Assembly: GCA_003695505.1 (NCBI GenBank)
Contig: RFIY01000238.1
Coordinates: 1-9,481 of the forward strand
Length of the DNA stretch: 9,481 bases
From: J088 sp003695505 [NCBI: Candidatus Dadabacteria bacterium]
GTDB lineage: Bacteria > J088
Direction: 5' to 3'
The position numbers and the translations under genes are program-made. Below are positions 1-6,792 of the stretch, piece after piece. The notes under the pieces are model-generated. The model ran no database searches, was not told the DNA's origin, and was given only the letters and a program-made list of their open reading frames with translations. The stretch's first letter is position 1. Each line of letters begins with the position of its first letter.

Positions 1-347
1 GCGAATTCCCGCACTTCGAGCGCGTTCTTCTTCGCGAGGTTTGGAATAATGATCAACAACTGGTCCGTGTCGATCTCGGCCGGAAGCTGGTTTCGCGCTT
101 CCTCGAGACGCGCCTCCAGGCGTTGCAACTCAAGCTGCCAGTGTTGCAAATCGTCGGCGATCGCCTTCTTGGACTGATACTTCTGCTGGACATCCGTGAG
201 TTGTCTTTCCAGTCTGGCAAGTTCATCCAGAGCAGGAAAACGCACGAGAAACACATACAGCGCAATGATGACCGCGCCTACAGCCAGAATCAGCGGGTAG
301 CGAATCTTCTCGGGAATGCGGTTGATGGCTTCGTATAGCTGTTCCAT
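1..347 (-). CDS. pilO: Type IV pilus inner-membrane alignment protein PilO (partial, C-terminus outside the window)
   Basis: PilO pairs with PilN to form the periplasmic part of the inner-membrane alignment complex. This complex links the cytoplasmic PilM and the motor to the PilP-PilQ outer-membrane channel. The frame is open from an ATG at 347 to the window edge, giving about 115 residues. The N-terminus starts MEQLYEAINRIP. A single transmembrane helix follows at about residues 17-35 (LILAVGAVIIALYVF), then a long heptad-like coiled coil at about residues 38-90, rich in Leu, Gln, Glu and Arg. The last visible part (LLIIIPNLAKKNALEV) fits the start of the ferredoxin-like PilO core. Start choice: AAGG lies 6 nt before the ATG, and the gene begins 9 nt after the pilN stop. 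Identification rests on topology and on position directly after pilM and pilN. The missing C-terminus cannot be judged. Confidence 0.92.
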   Translation of the reverse strand, partial: MEQLYEAINRIPEKIRYPLILAVGAVIIALYVFLVRFPALDELARLERQLTDVQQKYQSKKAIADDLQHWQLELQRLEARLEEARNQLPAEIDTDQLLIIIPNLAKKNALEVREF

Positions 348-356
348 ACCCTGCCT

Positions 357-932
357 TTAATTCGCCTGCTTCGATTCGTTACTCTGTTCGCCAACATAGG
401 CAACAGACAACTCGAATCCGATTGCTCCGCCGTCGTTTCCGCCGGCCGCACCGACCTTGATATTGGAAACTCGCGGGTTACTAAATCGGCCATCCGCCCG
501 CAATTTCTTGACCAGCAAGCCGATGGACTGCATGTCGATGGCTTTCGCCTTTGCCTGGATCTGGCGGTTCTCGACGCTCATTTCGGTCACCCAGGTCTCG
601 TCGAGCAGGACGTCGGCGAACGCGAGCAGCAGATCGACCATGTCCATACGATTGGTCTCGAGCCCTCGGATCGTCGCGAGTTTTTTCTCGACATCATCTT
701 TTTTCTTCTTGATCTGCTCGACCTGACCAACAATTTTTTCCAGCTTCCGGGTCTCGCTTTGAACCCGTGCGATCTCCTGCCGGACATCCGCGATTTCACT
801 GGATAGCGACCCATGCCAGACGAAAATGATCGTCAGCGTCAGCAAGAGCATGGCCGCCGACGCGATCAGGAAGTTCCGCACCGCCAGGCGGCGGCGCTCC
901 TCGCGCACCTCAAGGAGATTGACACGAATCAT
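357..932 (-). CDS. pilN: Type IV pilus inner-membrane alignment protein PilN
   Basis: This 191-residue bitopic inner-membrane protein is the expected size for PilN. Its short cytoplasmic tail docks into PilM, and its periplasmic part pairs with PilO. The N-terminus reads MIRVNLLEVREERR. It carries the conserved Asn-Leu-Leu core of the PilM-binding INLLP motif but has Glu where Pro is usual. One transmembrane helix spans about residues 22-42 (LIASAAMLLLTLTIIFVW). A charged coiled coil follows at about residues 46-92, including a run of four Lys. A small alpha/beta domain lies at about residues 95-180, and the tail is hydrophilic. The ATG overlaps the pilM stop by 4 nt (929-932), which implies translational coupling. 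An AAGGG lies about 10 nt before the start. Assignment is firm from the motif, topology and gene order. Confidence 0.95.
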   Translation of the reverse strand: MIRVNLLEVREERRRLAVRNFLIASAAMLLLTLTIIFVWHGSLSSEIADVRQEIARVQSETRKLEKIVGQVEQIKKKKDDVEKKLATIRGLETNRMDMVDLLLAFADVLLDETWVTEMSVENRQIQAKAKAIDMQSIGLLVKKLRADGRFSNPRVSNIKVGAAGGNDGGAIGFELSVAYVGEQSNESKQAN

Positions 933-2029
933 TTGTCAAACGCCCTTCGGATGCCCAGACCGACCGAAACCGCGTACATGGCGCCCTCCCGTTCGACCAC
1001 CATCGGATCAACCCGTTTCTCGTCAATCGCGATCTTGCGAAACGGGTTCAGGATCTCGACGGCGATACCGGTTTCTTCTTCGATGATACGATCCATCCCG
1101 TTGACGAGACTCATGCCACCGGAGATGAACAGCCGGCTGACCCGCTCCGTTCCACCAGTCTGAGCAAAGTAGTCCAGTGAACGTTGAATATCGCGCGCGA
1201 GCTGAATCGACGAATTGCGAAGAATCTCACCGACCTCTTCTGGAATCAGCGAATCCGCCTGGTCGTCTCCACCACCTCTCTTGAACATTTCGGCCTCGTC
1301 GAAGCTGACGCCGAGCGCGCGCTGGATCTCTTCGGTGATTTCGTAGCCGCCCCGCGTGATATCCCGGACGAACAGGCTCTTGCCGTCACGCACCAGATTG
1401 ATGTTGGTCACGGAGGCACCGATATTGACGAGGGCAACAGGCTCCTGGAGCAATTCCGGATAGTTGACCTCGAAGACGTTCCCCACCGTAAACACGTCCA
1501 CATCGAGCACGGCCGCCTTAAGGCCACAACTCAACAGAACGCCTGTCAGTTCATTGATCATGTCTTTCTTGGCCGCGACGAGATAGACGATCATCCGATC
1601 CGGCTCGTCCGGATCGTCGCCCATGATCTCGAAGTCAACGTTCACTTCATCCATCGGGAAAGGAATGTGTTCCGCGGCCTCAACTTCGATATTGCGCTCG
1701 AGGTCTTCGAAAGACATGCGGGGCATGGTCACGCGCTTGACGATGACGGCGTTACCGCCGAGACTGATCGCGACCTGCTTTGTACGCGTCTTCGCGCCCT
1801 CGAACAGGGTGTTGATCGCCTCGATCACCGCTGCTTCGTTGATGATCACGCCTTCAACGATCACTTCGGGACTCAGGTTGACGCGGTTCAGGCCAATCAG
1901 CGTCCAGCCATTGCGACCCGGCTTGAGCTCGGCAAGCTTGATGGAGTGCGAACCGATGTCGAGCCCGACCAGATGCCTGGCGTGCGCCGGTGTCAGGGGG
2001 ATGGCAGGCAGTGAAAAGTCGAAATCCAC
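929..2029 (-). CDS. pilM: Type IV pilus assembly protein PilM (actin-like ATPase)
   Basis: PilM is the cytoplasmic, actin/FtsA-like component of the pilus alignment complex. It binds nucleotide and the N-terminal tail of PilN. This 366-residue product is full length for the family. Visible actin-fold signatures are the phosphate-1 loop GLDIGSHSIK (about residues 22-31), a phosphate-2 loop VNIGASVTNINLV (about 201-213) and the adenosine motif FISGGMSLVNG (about 301-311). The PilM-typical ILNPF segment is at about 326-330. The SHS2-type region lies around residues 60-170. The first roughly 20 residues, before the actin fold, are a short Pro-containing leader. The start is GTG (2027-2029), supported by AGAGG 9 nt upstream. 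The gene lies 4 nt after the Xre regulator stop and overlaps pilN by 4 nt. No key motif appears missing. Confidence 0.96.
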   Translation of the reverse strand: MDFDFSLPAIPLTPAHARHLVGLDIGSHSIKLAELKPGRNGWTLIGLNRVNLSPEVIVEGVIINEAAVIEAINTLFEGAKTRTKQVAISLGGNAVIVKRVTMPRMSFEDLERNIEVEAAEHIPFPMDEVNVDFEIMGDDPDEPDRMIVYLVAAKKDMINELTGVLLSCGLKAAVLDVDVFTVGNVFEVNYPELLQEPVALVNIGASVTNINLVRDGKSLFVRDITRGGYEITEEIQRALGVSFDEAEMFKRGGGDDQADSLIPEEVGEILRNSSIQLARDIQRSLDYFAQTGGTERVSRLFISGGMSLVNGMDRIIEEETGIAVEILNPFRKIAIDEKRVDPMVVEREGAMYAVSVGLGIRRAFDK

Positions 2030-2033
2030 GGCG

Positions 2034-2258
2034 TCAGTCCTCTCCCGGTCCGAGATCGAAAAAGACTTTGTCTTTTTCCTTCAGGTCGAAACCAAGCGCC
2101 AGGATGATCTTGCGCTTGGTCTCCAGGCGGCAATTCATCCCACGCTCGATGCGATCAATCGTCAATGGGGACACCCCGGCTCGCCGCGCCAGTTCCGCCT
2201 TGCTCATCAGCATGGACTCACGCAGCTCTCGAACCCGATTCTGTGGCTTGGATGTCAT
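2034..2258 (-). CDS. Small Xre-family helix-turn-helix regulator leading the pilus operon
   Basis: This 74-residue protein is almost entirely an HTH_3/Xre (Cro/CI-like) DNA-binding domain. The region around residues 8-62 contains the hallmark MSKAELARRAGVSPLTIDRI segment. It reads as helix 2 (KAELARRAG), a turn, and a recognition helix (SPLTIDRIERG). Two further helices follow (ETKRKIILALGFDL). The C-terminal tail KEKDKVFFDLGPGED is short and acidic, and there is no ligand-binding or dimerisation domain. The start is ATG, with only a weak ribosome site (purine-rich ACAGAAAACG). The stop lies 4 nt before the pilM GTG, so it is almost certainly co-transcribed with pilMNO. By analogy with other small Xre proteins, it probably controls its own promoter and hence the pilus genes. 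That role is inferred. The target sites are not known from sequence. Confidence 0.9.
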   Translation of the reverse strand: MTSKPQNRVRELRESMLMSKAELARRAGVSPLTIDRIERGMNCRLETKRKIILALGFDLKEKDKVFFDLGPGED

Positions 2259-2286
2259 GTCGTTTTCTGTAACTCGGTTTTCCGAT

Positions 2287-2316
2287 CCGGTTCCAGCCTA
2301 TCGACACAATAACCGG
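2287..2316. repeat. Inverted repeat CCGGTT/AACCGG over the -10 and start region; candidate operator
   Basis: CCGGTT at 2287-2292 and AACCGG at 2311-2316 form a 6-bp inverted repeat, with arm centres 24 bp apart. It overlaps the predicted -10 box and transcription start. A related half-site, CGGTTT, lies at 2276-2281. An overlapping AGCC (2295-2298)/GGCT (2315-2318) inverted repeat shares part of the right arm. Short symmetric arms at a promoter are typical of Xre-family operators, and the first gene of this operon encodes such a protein. The arms are short enough to occur by chance. Confidence 0.25.
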
Positions 2317-2335
2317 CTAATTGTCAGTCTGTCAA
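2306..2335 (-). promoter_or_regulatory. Predicted sigma-70 promoter for the Xre-pilMNO operon
   Basis: On the minus strand, a perfect -35 hexamer TTGACA (2330-2335) is followed after 18 nt by TATTGT (2306-2311), a 4/6 match to the -10 box. Shifting by one base gives TTATTG with a 17-nt spacer. Transcription would begin near 2299, leaving a leader of about 40 nt before the Xre ATG at 2258. The DNA just upstream (about 2338-2392) is strikingly AT-rich against a GC-rich background, consistent with an UP element. A second, perfect TATAAT sits at 2362-2367 but lacks a good -35 partner, so it is only a possible alternative start. Confidence 0.55.
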
Positions 2336-2477
2336 ACTCATTTATATGCTTTTGATGCATAATTATAGTTATCTGATATACAAGTGCCGCTATTTTGTGC
2401 CCCCTGCAAACAGAGACACAACATATCGTTGATTTCGACGCTCGTTGTTGGTTGGTTGCGCCGGATTCCGTATCGAA

Positions 2478-4589
2478 TCAGAGTCCCAGCGCATCCGACA
2501 GCGCCGTGACATCCGCCAGCACGCGGTTGATCCAGGCATTGGAGCTGGCCGACGGGGCGGCGACACCGTCCTTTGATCGTATAAACCAGCCGCCCAGCGT
2601 CGGATCCTGGAAGAAATAATAATTCTTGTCCGTGCGTCCATTCGCGGCATCTCGGTTCGCGGCAGCGGGCCAACCCGAATAGTCGAACGTGCGCGGCGGC
2701 CAGTAGTGCCCGATGACAGGACCGAGCGCCGAGCCATCGTTGTACGGAGCAGAGGAAATCGTTGCCTGCGTGACCAGCCTTCCGTACGGCAAAACCGTAT
2801 CCTCGGACAGTGTCAGCGCGAAACGGCCGAAGTCGGGGTCGGCTTCCGACCCGGGCCATGTCACCGGCGCGGCGCCCACGCACAGCGAGGACTGGACTGG
2901 CTTTGCGGCTGCGAAACCATCGACGAGGCCGCGATCGGGGACACCGTCGGCATCCTCGTCAACAAAGGCGCCAACGATGCCGAGGGCGCTGGCATTGGTT
3001 CCCTGGGGACCACTTTCGCCTGCGCTGAATGTCCCGTCGCCATTCTGGTCCTCGAATGGTTCATATTCGTGCTGAATGATCAGATCGCCGCGCTGATCCC
3101 AACGGCCATTGCAATTGAATCGCTGATACGGCTCCGTGTTGTCGTAGTCCTCTTCCGATGTGGCGATGGCAATGCCGCTTTCGACATTGCGGACACCGTC
3201 GCCATTCGCATCGGTAAACGGCTCATCGCCAAGGTAATAGAGCGGCAGGACATCGCGAATGTCCCCGGGAGGCGACGAGAACAGGACACCAAAGTCAATG
3301 ACCGGAAGCTCGAAGTCGTCCAGTTCGGGAAGTGCGGCGCCTGCCCCGCTGATACCGGTCCATGATTCGATGAGGCCGCGCAGGCCCGTTCCGGGGACAA
3401 TGCGCTCGAATGATGTACGGACGTCCCAGCGCGACCGCCCCCGAACAGCGGTCGCCACATCACTGATCGCGGCAGCGAAATCGTCGATATCGATCAGTGC
3501 CGATGCGGACGAGAAGAATACACCGATGACATTGGACATCAATTGCTCGACGCCCTGCATCGGCGTCTGAACGTTACGCGAAACGACAAGATTGAACCGA
3601 TCGCCCCCCTCCGGCGTCTCCACGATGCCGGTGCCCCAGGCTCGCCCTGCCCCGGCCGCACCAACCAGATGGCGCTCAGGGTCGGCCTCAGCAGGGTTGG
3701 CGAATGCGACCGCGAGGTCTTGCAAACCTTCACCCAGCAGCGCCGCGGCTGCGTCGAGTCGACTGCGGCCGTCAGCGCGCAGTATGCCGAATTCGGGATT
3801 GAGCAGCGGATTACCGCTGGTCGCGTCATCCGCGCAGAAATTCATATTGAACAGTTTTGCGGGCTGATTGAAGGTCGGCTCCGCCGCGACAAAACTGAAC
3901 AGAAACAGGTTCGCAAACAGATCCTCCCAGGCAAACGAAACACGCAGCGTACCGGCCAGCAACTCGGCTACGCCGGCCAGCAACCGCACGTCGGACGCAC
4001 CCCAGGTCGCCGCCCATTCGAAATAATTCGCCCCCGGCTCCGACGTCAGCGGCGACAGATCCATTCTTGCGCGCAGAATGACCATTTCAAATTCGGGATC
4101 CGCCGCCACCGTCGCCCGCAAGTCATCGATGATCGGATCCAGCGATGTCTCGAGCAGCAGTTCTACGATCGATTGAAGGGCATCGAAGTCATCAAACAAC
4201 GCGCAGTAGGGCGGTCGCTGCCCCGAAGTCTCATCTCCTCGAAGCGCCGCGCTGACGCCCCCTTCCTCGAAAATGACCATCACCCGGTCGAACAGGTCGA
4301 ACAGGCGTGCCATCGCCAGGCCAAAATGTGCATGGCTGAGCACATATCGACGTTGCTCATCGGACAGCGCGGCCGTCTCCGCGATCCGCAGGGCTTCGTC
4401 GTATTGCGCCTTCATGTCGGCACGCACGGAGGGGAACTCCAGACCACCGATACCGCTGTCTCCGGCAGCCGTTCCGGCCAGATTCCGGTCGGCGTTCTCG
4501 ACCAGGCGAACCGCGTCCGCCGCACCGGCTGAACAGCCGCCTGCAAGCATCAGGGCCGCCAGCAGCCCGCTCCAGATTGATCGTGTCAT
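2478..4589 (-). CDS. Large predicted lipoprotein with EF-hand/dockerin-like calcium loops, family unknown
   Basis: This 703-residue protein is of unrecognised family. It starts with a lipoprotein signal peptide: MTRSIWSGLLAALMLAGGC, with the lipid-carrying Cys at residue 19. Ser at the next position predicts outer-membrane sorting by the usual Asp+2 rule. Residues about 55-420 are alpha-helical in character, with many Ala, Leu, Asp and Glu. At about residues 430-560 there are Asp-rich motifs: DANGDGVRN at 460, DQNGDGTFSAGE at 514-525 (a complete 12-residue EF-hand-like loop ending in Glu) and DEDADGVPD at 544-552. Two are preceded by EPF, giving an EPFxDxNGDG repeat. The C-terminal part (about 565-703) is rich in Trp, Tyr and Gly. 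The ATG is chosen because AGGGAG lies 9 nt upstream and the signal peptide follows directly; the frame also extends upstream into rimI. It begins 25 nt after the rimI stop. Calcium binding and surface location are inferred; the role is unknown. Confidence 0.85.
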   Translation of the reverse strand: MTRSIWSGLLAALMLAGGCSAGAADAVRLVENADRNLAGTAAGDSGIGGLEFPSVRADMKAQYDEALRIAETAALSDEQRRYVLSHAHFGLAMARLFDLFDRVMVIFEEGGVSAALRGDETSGQRPPYCALFDDFDALQSIVELLLETSLDPIIDDLRATVAADPEFEMVILRARMDLSPLTSEPGANYFEWAATWGASDVRLLAGVAELLAGTLRVSFAWEDLFANLFLFSFVAAEPTFNQPAKLFNMNFCADDATSGNPLLNPEFGILRADGRSRLDAAAALLGEGLQDLAVAFANPAEADPERHLVGAAGAGRAWGTGIVETPEGGDRFNLVVSRNVQTPMQGVEQLMSNVIGVFFSSASALIDIDDFAAAISDVATAVRGRSRWDVRTSFERIVPGTGLRGLIESWTGISGAGAALPELDDFELPVIDFGVLFSSPPGDIRDVLPLYYLGDEPFTDANGDGVRNVESGIAIATSEEDYDNTEPYQRFNCNGRWDQRGDLIIQHEYEPFEDQNGDGTFSAGESGPQGTNASALGIVGAFVDEDADGVPDRGLVDGFAAAKPVQSSLCVGAAPVTWPGSEADPDFGRFALTLSEDTVLPYGRLVTQATISSAPYNDGSALGPVIGHYWPPRTFDYSGWPAAANRDAANGRTDKNYYFFQDPTLGGWFIRSKDGVAAPSASSNAWINRVLADVTALSDALGL

Positions 4590-4614
4590 GGGTCGTCGCT
4601 CCCTGTGTCGCGGA

Positions 4615-5106
4615 TCAGGTTTCGCGCCTTTGCTGTCCAATATCATACGACATGAGCGCCGCATCCTCGGCAGGATCCCGATAATAGTCGCGACGAATCC
4701 CGACGACCCGAAACCCTGCCGTCCGATACAGTTCCAGCGCTGGAAGGTTTCCGAAGCGCACCTCAAGGAAAACGGGCACCTGTCTGCGGTGCGCATCCGC
4801 AATCACCTGCTTCAGCAGCAGACGGCCAACGCCCCTGCCGCGAGCGTCCGGGGAAACACACAGGTTGTGTATCTGAATCTCGCCCGGTATCGGCCAGGCG
4901 CAGATAAACCCGCAGATGGTTTCACCGGCCAGCGCCACATAAATATTGCGCTCGTCTCTCGAAAACGCAAGGACGAACGTCGCAAAGCTCCAGGGGTGAA
5001 GTTGACCTGACCGTTCCAGTCGCGCCATCGGTACGATATCGCCAGCGTCAGCTTCGCGAATCCGCAACGCGCCTGAATCGACGCAGCACTGGTTACCGGA
5101 CGTCAA
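4615..5106 (-). CDS. rimI: RimI-type GNAT protein N-alpha-acetyltransferase
   Basis: This GNAT-fold enzyme transfers acetyl from acetyl-CoA to protein N-termini. In enterobacteria RimI acetylates ribosomal protein S18. The 163-residue product has the RimI layout. It shows LRIREAD near residue 14, the HPWS motif at about 37-40 and motif A, NLCVSPDARGRGVGRLLL, at about 81-98 (acetyl-CoA pyrophosphate loop RGRGVG at 89-94). Motif B is FLEVRFGNLPALELYRTAGF at about 113-132. Glu115 and Tyr127 have the same 12-residue spacing as the catalytic Glu103/Tyr115 pair of Salmonella RimI. There is no ATG near the N-terminus. TTG at 5106 is preferred because GAGG lies 9 nt upstream and it is 25 nt after fabH. 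TTG at 5067 would give 150 residues, closer to E. coli RimI (148). tsaB and tsaD, frequent rimI neighbours, are not in the window. Confidence 0.88.
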   Translation of the reverse strand: MTSGNQCCVDSGALRIREADAGDIVPMARLERSGQLHPWSFATFVLAFSRDERNIYVALAGETICGFICAWPIPGEIQIHNLCVSPDARGRGVGRLLLKQVIADAHRRQVPVFLEVRFGNLPALELYRTAGFRVVGIRRDYYRDPAEDAALMSYDIGQQRRET

Positions 5107-5115
5107 GCGCGCCAG

Positions 5116-5119
5116 CCTC
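5116..5119 (-). promoter_or_regulatory. Ribosome binding site supporting a TTG start for rimI
   Basis: GAGG on the minus strand lies 9 nt before TTG at 5104-5106, inside the 25-nt gap after the fabH stop. The next in-frame TTG (5065-5067) has only a weak CAGGCG nearby. The match is short, so this favours the upstream TTG without proving it. Confidence 0.4.
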
Positions 5120-5131
5120 AAACGGCGATGT

Positions 5132-6130
5132 TCAGAACCGACATACGGCTCCGCCCCAGGTAAACCCGGCGCCGAACCCAAGGAACAGCACGGTGCTTCC
5201 AGGCGCAATCCGACCGTCCTGGCGCGCCTCGTGCAGTGCGATCGGGATGCTCGCGGCCGTCGTATTCCCGTAGCGCTGAATATTGTTGACGACACGGGAC
5301 TCGTCCAGTTTGAGTGCACGTGCAACAAACTGGTTAATGCGCAAATTCGCCTGATGGGGCACAACGATATCGATGTCATCCAGTGAGACGTTGGCGGCCT
5401 CCAGAACTTCGGCCGCGACCTCGGGCAGGCGCCGAACGGCGTGCTTGAACACGGTCGGACCTTCCATGTGCGGAAAGTGGCGGCCCTCGGCGATCATCTG
5501 CGCATCGATGCGGGGCCAGTGACGGCTGGCCGGGGCTTCCGTCATCAGGCAACCGGCAAATTCCCCTTGCGCGTGCAGCCGGGTCGCAAGTATGCCGGGT
5601 TCAGGAGATGCCTCGATACAGGCGGCACCGGCACCATCACCAAAGATCACTGTCACCGCCCTCCCACGAGTCGAAATATCGAGCCCCGTACTGTGTACCT
5701 CGGCGCCAACGAGCAGGATCCGCCGCGCCATGCCGGCGCGGATCCACGCGTCCGCGGTGGCCAGCCCGTATAGAAAGCCCGAACACTGATTCCGGATATC
5801 CATCGCCGGCGTTGTCTCAAGACCAAGCTTGTGCTGTAACAGGCAGCCGGATCCGGGAAACTCGATATCTGGACTCAGCGTCGCGAACAGGATGAGATCG
5901 ATATCCTGCGCATCCCATCCCGCCTCGTCGAGCGCGGCCGTCGCCGCCCGCAATCCGAGGTCGGACGCCCCCTCAGGTTCGTCGGGACGCACCCAGTGTC
6001 GCTGTTCGATACCCGTGCGCTGACGGATCCACTCATCCGAAGTGTCCATCCATTGCCTGAGATCCTCGTTGGTTACGATACGATCCGGGACAGCCATCCC
6101 GGTCGAAACGATGCGTGCGCAGGTCGTCAT
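5132..6130 (-). CDS. fabH: Beta-ketoacyl-ACP synthase III (FabH-type), stand-alone variant
   Basis: KAS III condenses an acyl-CoA starter with malonyl-ACP to begin fatty-acid synthesis; relatives make other acyl-derived products. The 332-residue protein has the complete thiolase fold and the Cys-His-Asn triad. Cys116 is in DIRNQCSGFLYGL, His259 in VPHQANLRI and Asn289 in YGNTTAAS. The CoA-binding Trp of TSDEWI (W34), the Arg of the DISTRG segment (R155) and the FGDGAGA loop are all present. It differs from E. coli FabH (317 residues) in having NQCSGF instead of ACAGF around the nucleophile. It also has an insertion of roughly 8-10 residues at about 193-228 (EAPASRHWPRIDAQ region). The usual plsX, fabD, fabG and acpP neighbours are absent. 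It may be a second, specialised KAS III. The ATG is supported by GAGGG 7 nt upstream, overlapping the DedA stop; the gene lies 10 nt after it. Confidence 0.93.
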   Translation of the reverse strand: MTTCARIVSTGMAVPDRIVTNEDLRQWMDTSDEWIRQRTGIEQRHWVRPDEPEGASDLGLRAATAALDEAGWDAQDIDLILFATLSPDIEFPGSGCLLQHKLGLETTPAMDIRNQCSGFLYGLATADAWIRAGMARRILLVGAEVHSTGLDISTRGRAVTVIFGDGAGAACIEASPEPGILATRLHAQGEFAGCLMTEAPASRHWPRIDAQMIAEGRHFPHMEGPTVFKHAVRRLPEVAAEVLEAANVSLDDIDIVVPHQANLRINQFVARALKLDESRVVNNIQRYGNTTAASIPIALHEARQDGRIAPGSTVLFLGFGAGFTWGGAVCRF

Positions 6131-6140
6131 CCTGGTTCCC

Positions 6141-6785
6141 TCACTCGTTGTCTGTGGATTCAGTATTCATATCGTCGATACTGGACAGCGTACGTTTACG
6201 TCTGGCAACCGTGACGAGCACCAGGACAAGAAATGCCGCCACGGCAATCAGCCCCATCACGTCCCTGACCCCCGAGATTTTGTCGTGGAAGGCCTCTCCC
6301 GCGGCGTACGCAAGGTAGGTCAGCGCCGGGACGCTGAGGATCGCCGCGACGCCGTCGTAAAGCACAAATGATCGGAACGGCACCCGCAACATCCCTGCTG
6401 TCCAGAAAGTGACCGCACGCAACCCGGGCGTAAAACGGGCGAAAAACAGGTAGATGCTGCCGTTCCGATGAAAGGCCTGGCGAACCGTTTCGACACGCCG
6501 CTCGGTCAGAATGCGCCGAAACAATGGTATCGTAACGATCCGCTCGCCGAACACCCGTCCGATCAGAAAAATCGTCGCATCGCCAAGCAGTACGCCGCCG
6601 AATCCGACGGCCATGGATGTCAACAGATCGACATCGCCCCGAAAACTGAGGTACCCCAGAGTGAACAACACGACATCCTCGGGGAGCGGCAATCCGAATC
6701 CGCAAGCGAGCAGGATCAGGAAAGCCGCACTGTAGATCACGACGCTGGAGTCGCCACTGAGCGACTGTAGCAGAGATTCAAAAAT
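6141..6785 (-). CDS. DedA-family (SNARE-associated/VTT domain) membrane protein, apparent ATT start
   Basis: DedA proteins are inner-membrane transporters; characterised members recycle undecaprenyl phosphate or support proton-dependent envelope homeostasis. From the proposed start this is 214 residues, normal for the family. Features in order are an amphipathic N-terminus and a hydrophobic segment into the re-entrant CGFGLPLPEDVVLF motif (about 28-41, acidic E36/D37). The glycine-rich GFGGVLLGDATIFLIGR follows (about 61-77). The DedA signature FFARFTPGLRAVTFWTAGM lies at about 114-132, with R117, P120 and R123. Two further helices (about 145-163 and 176-194) precede a basic, hydrophilic tail. 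In-frame starts further upstream are TTG 6905 and GTG 6869. Both add an Arg-rich reading of the pdxA 3' end. GTG 6740 would begin inside the first helix. ATT at 6783-6785 has GGAAAGG upstream and lies 7 nt after the pdxA stop. The family assignment is firm; the start is not. Confidence 0.88.
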   Translation of the reverse strand: MFESLLQSLSGDSSVVIYSAAFLILLACGFGLPLPEDVVLFTLGYLSFRGDVDLLTSMAVGFGGVLLGDATIFLIGRVFGERIVTIPLFRRILTERRVETVRQAFHRNGSIYLFFARFTPGLRAVTFWTAGMLRVPFRSFVLYDGVAAILSVPALTYLAYAAGEAFHDKISGVRDVMGLIAVAAFLVLVLVTVARRKRTLSSIDDMNTESTDNE

Positions 6786-6792
6786 GGCTTTG

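Noticed and set aside
1184-2014. Plus-strand open frame of 276 codons opposite pilM
   Set aside because: It is rich in His, Asp and Arg, has no domain, and lies wholly antisense to a full-length PilM with intact motifs.
2321-2348. Possible plus-strand promoter (TTGTCA, 16-nt spacer, TATATG)
   Set aside because: It would drive transcription antisense into the lipoprotein gene with no plus-strand gene to express. Such matches are common in AT-rich DNA.
2345-2361. TATGC/GCATA inverted repeat with a 7-nt loop in the AT-rich patch
   Set aside because: The stem is only 5 bp and not GC-rich; neither strand has a T-run after it. It may be chance in AT-rich DNA.
2462-2478. Inverted repeat GATTC/GAATC just after the lipoprotein stop, considered as a terminator
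   Set aside because: The stem is only 5 bp and no T-run follows on the minus strand, so it does not fit a rho-independent terminator.
3543-4532. Plus-strand open frame of 329 codons opposite the lipoprotein gene
   Set aside because: Its composition is dominated by Arg and Gln, with no recognisable domain. The minus-strand frame has a signal peptide, a ribosome site and calcium-loop motifs, so it is the real gene.
4590-4802. N-terminal extension of the lipoprotein frame up to 4802
   Set aside because: The extension reads rimI DNA in another frame, is rich in Arg and Cys, and would bury the signal peptide. The ATG at 4589 has a good ribosome site.
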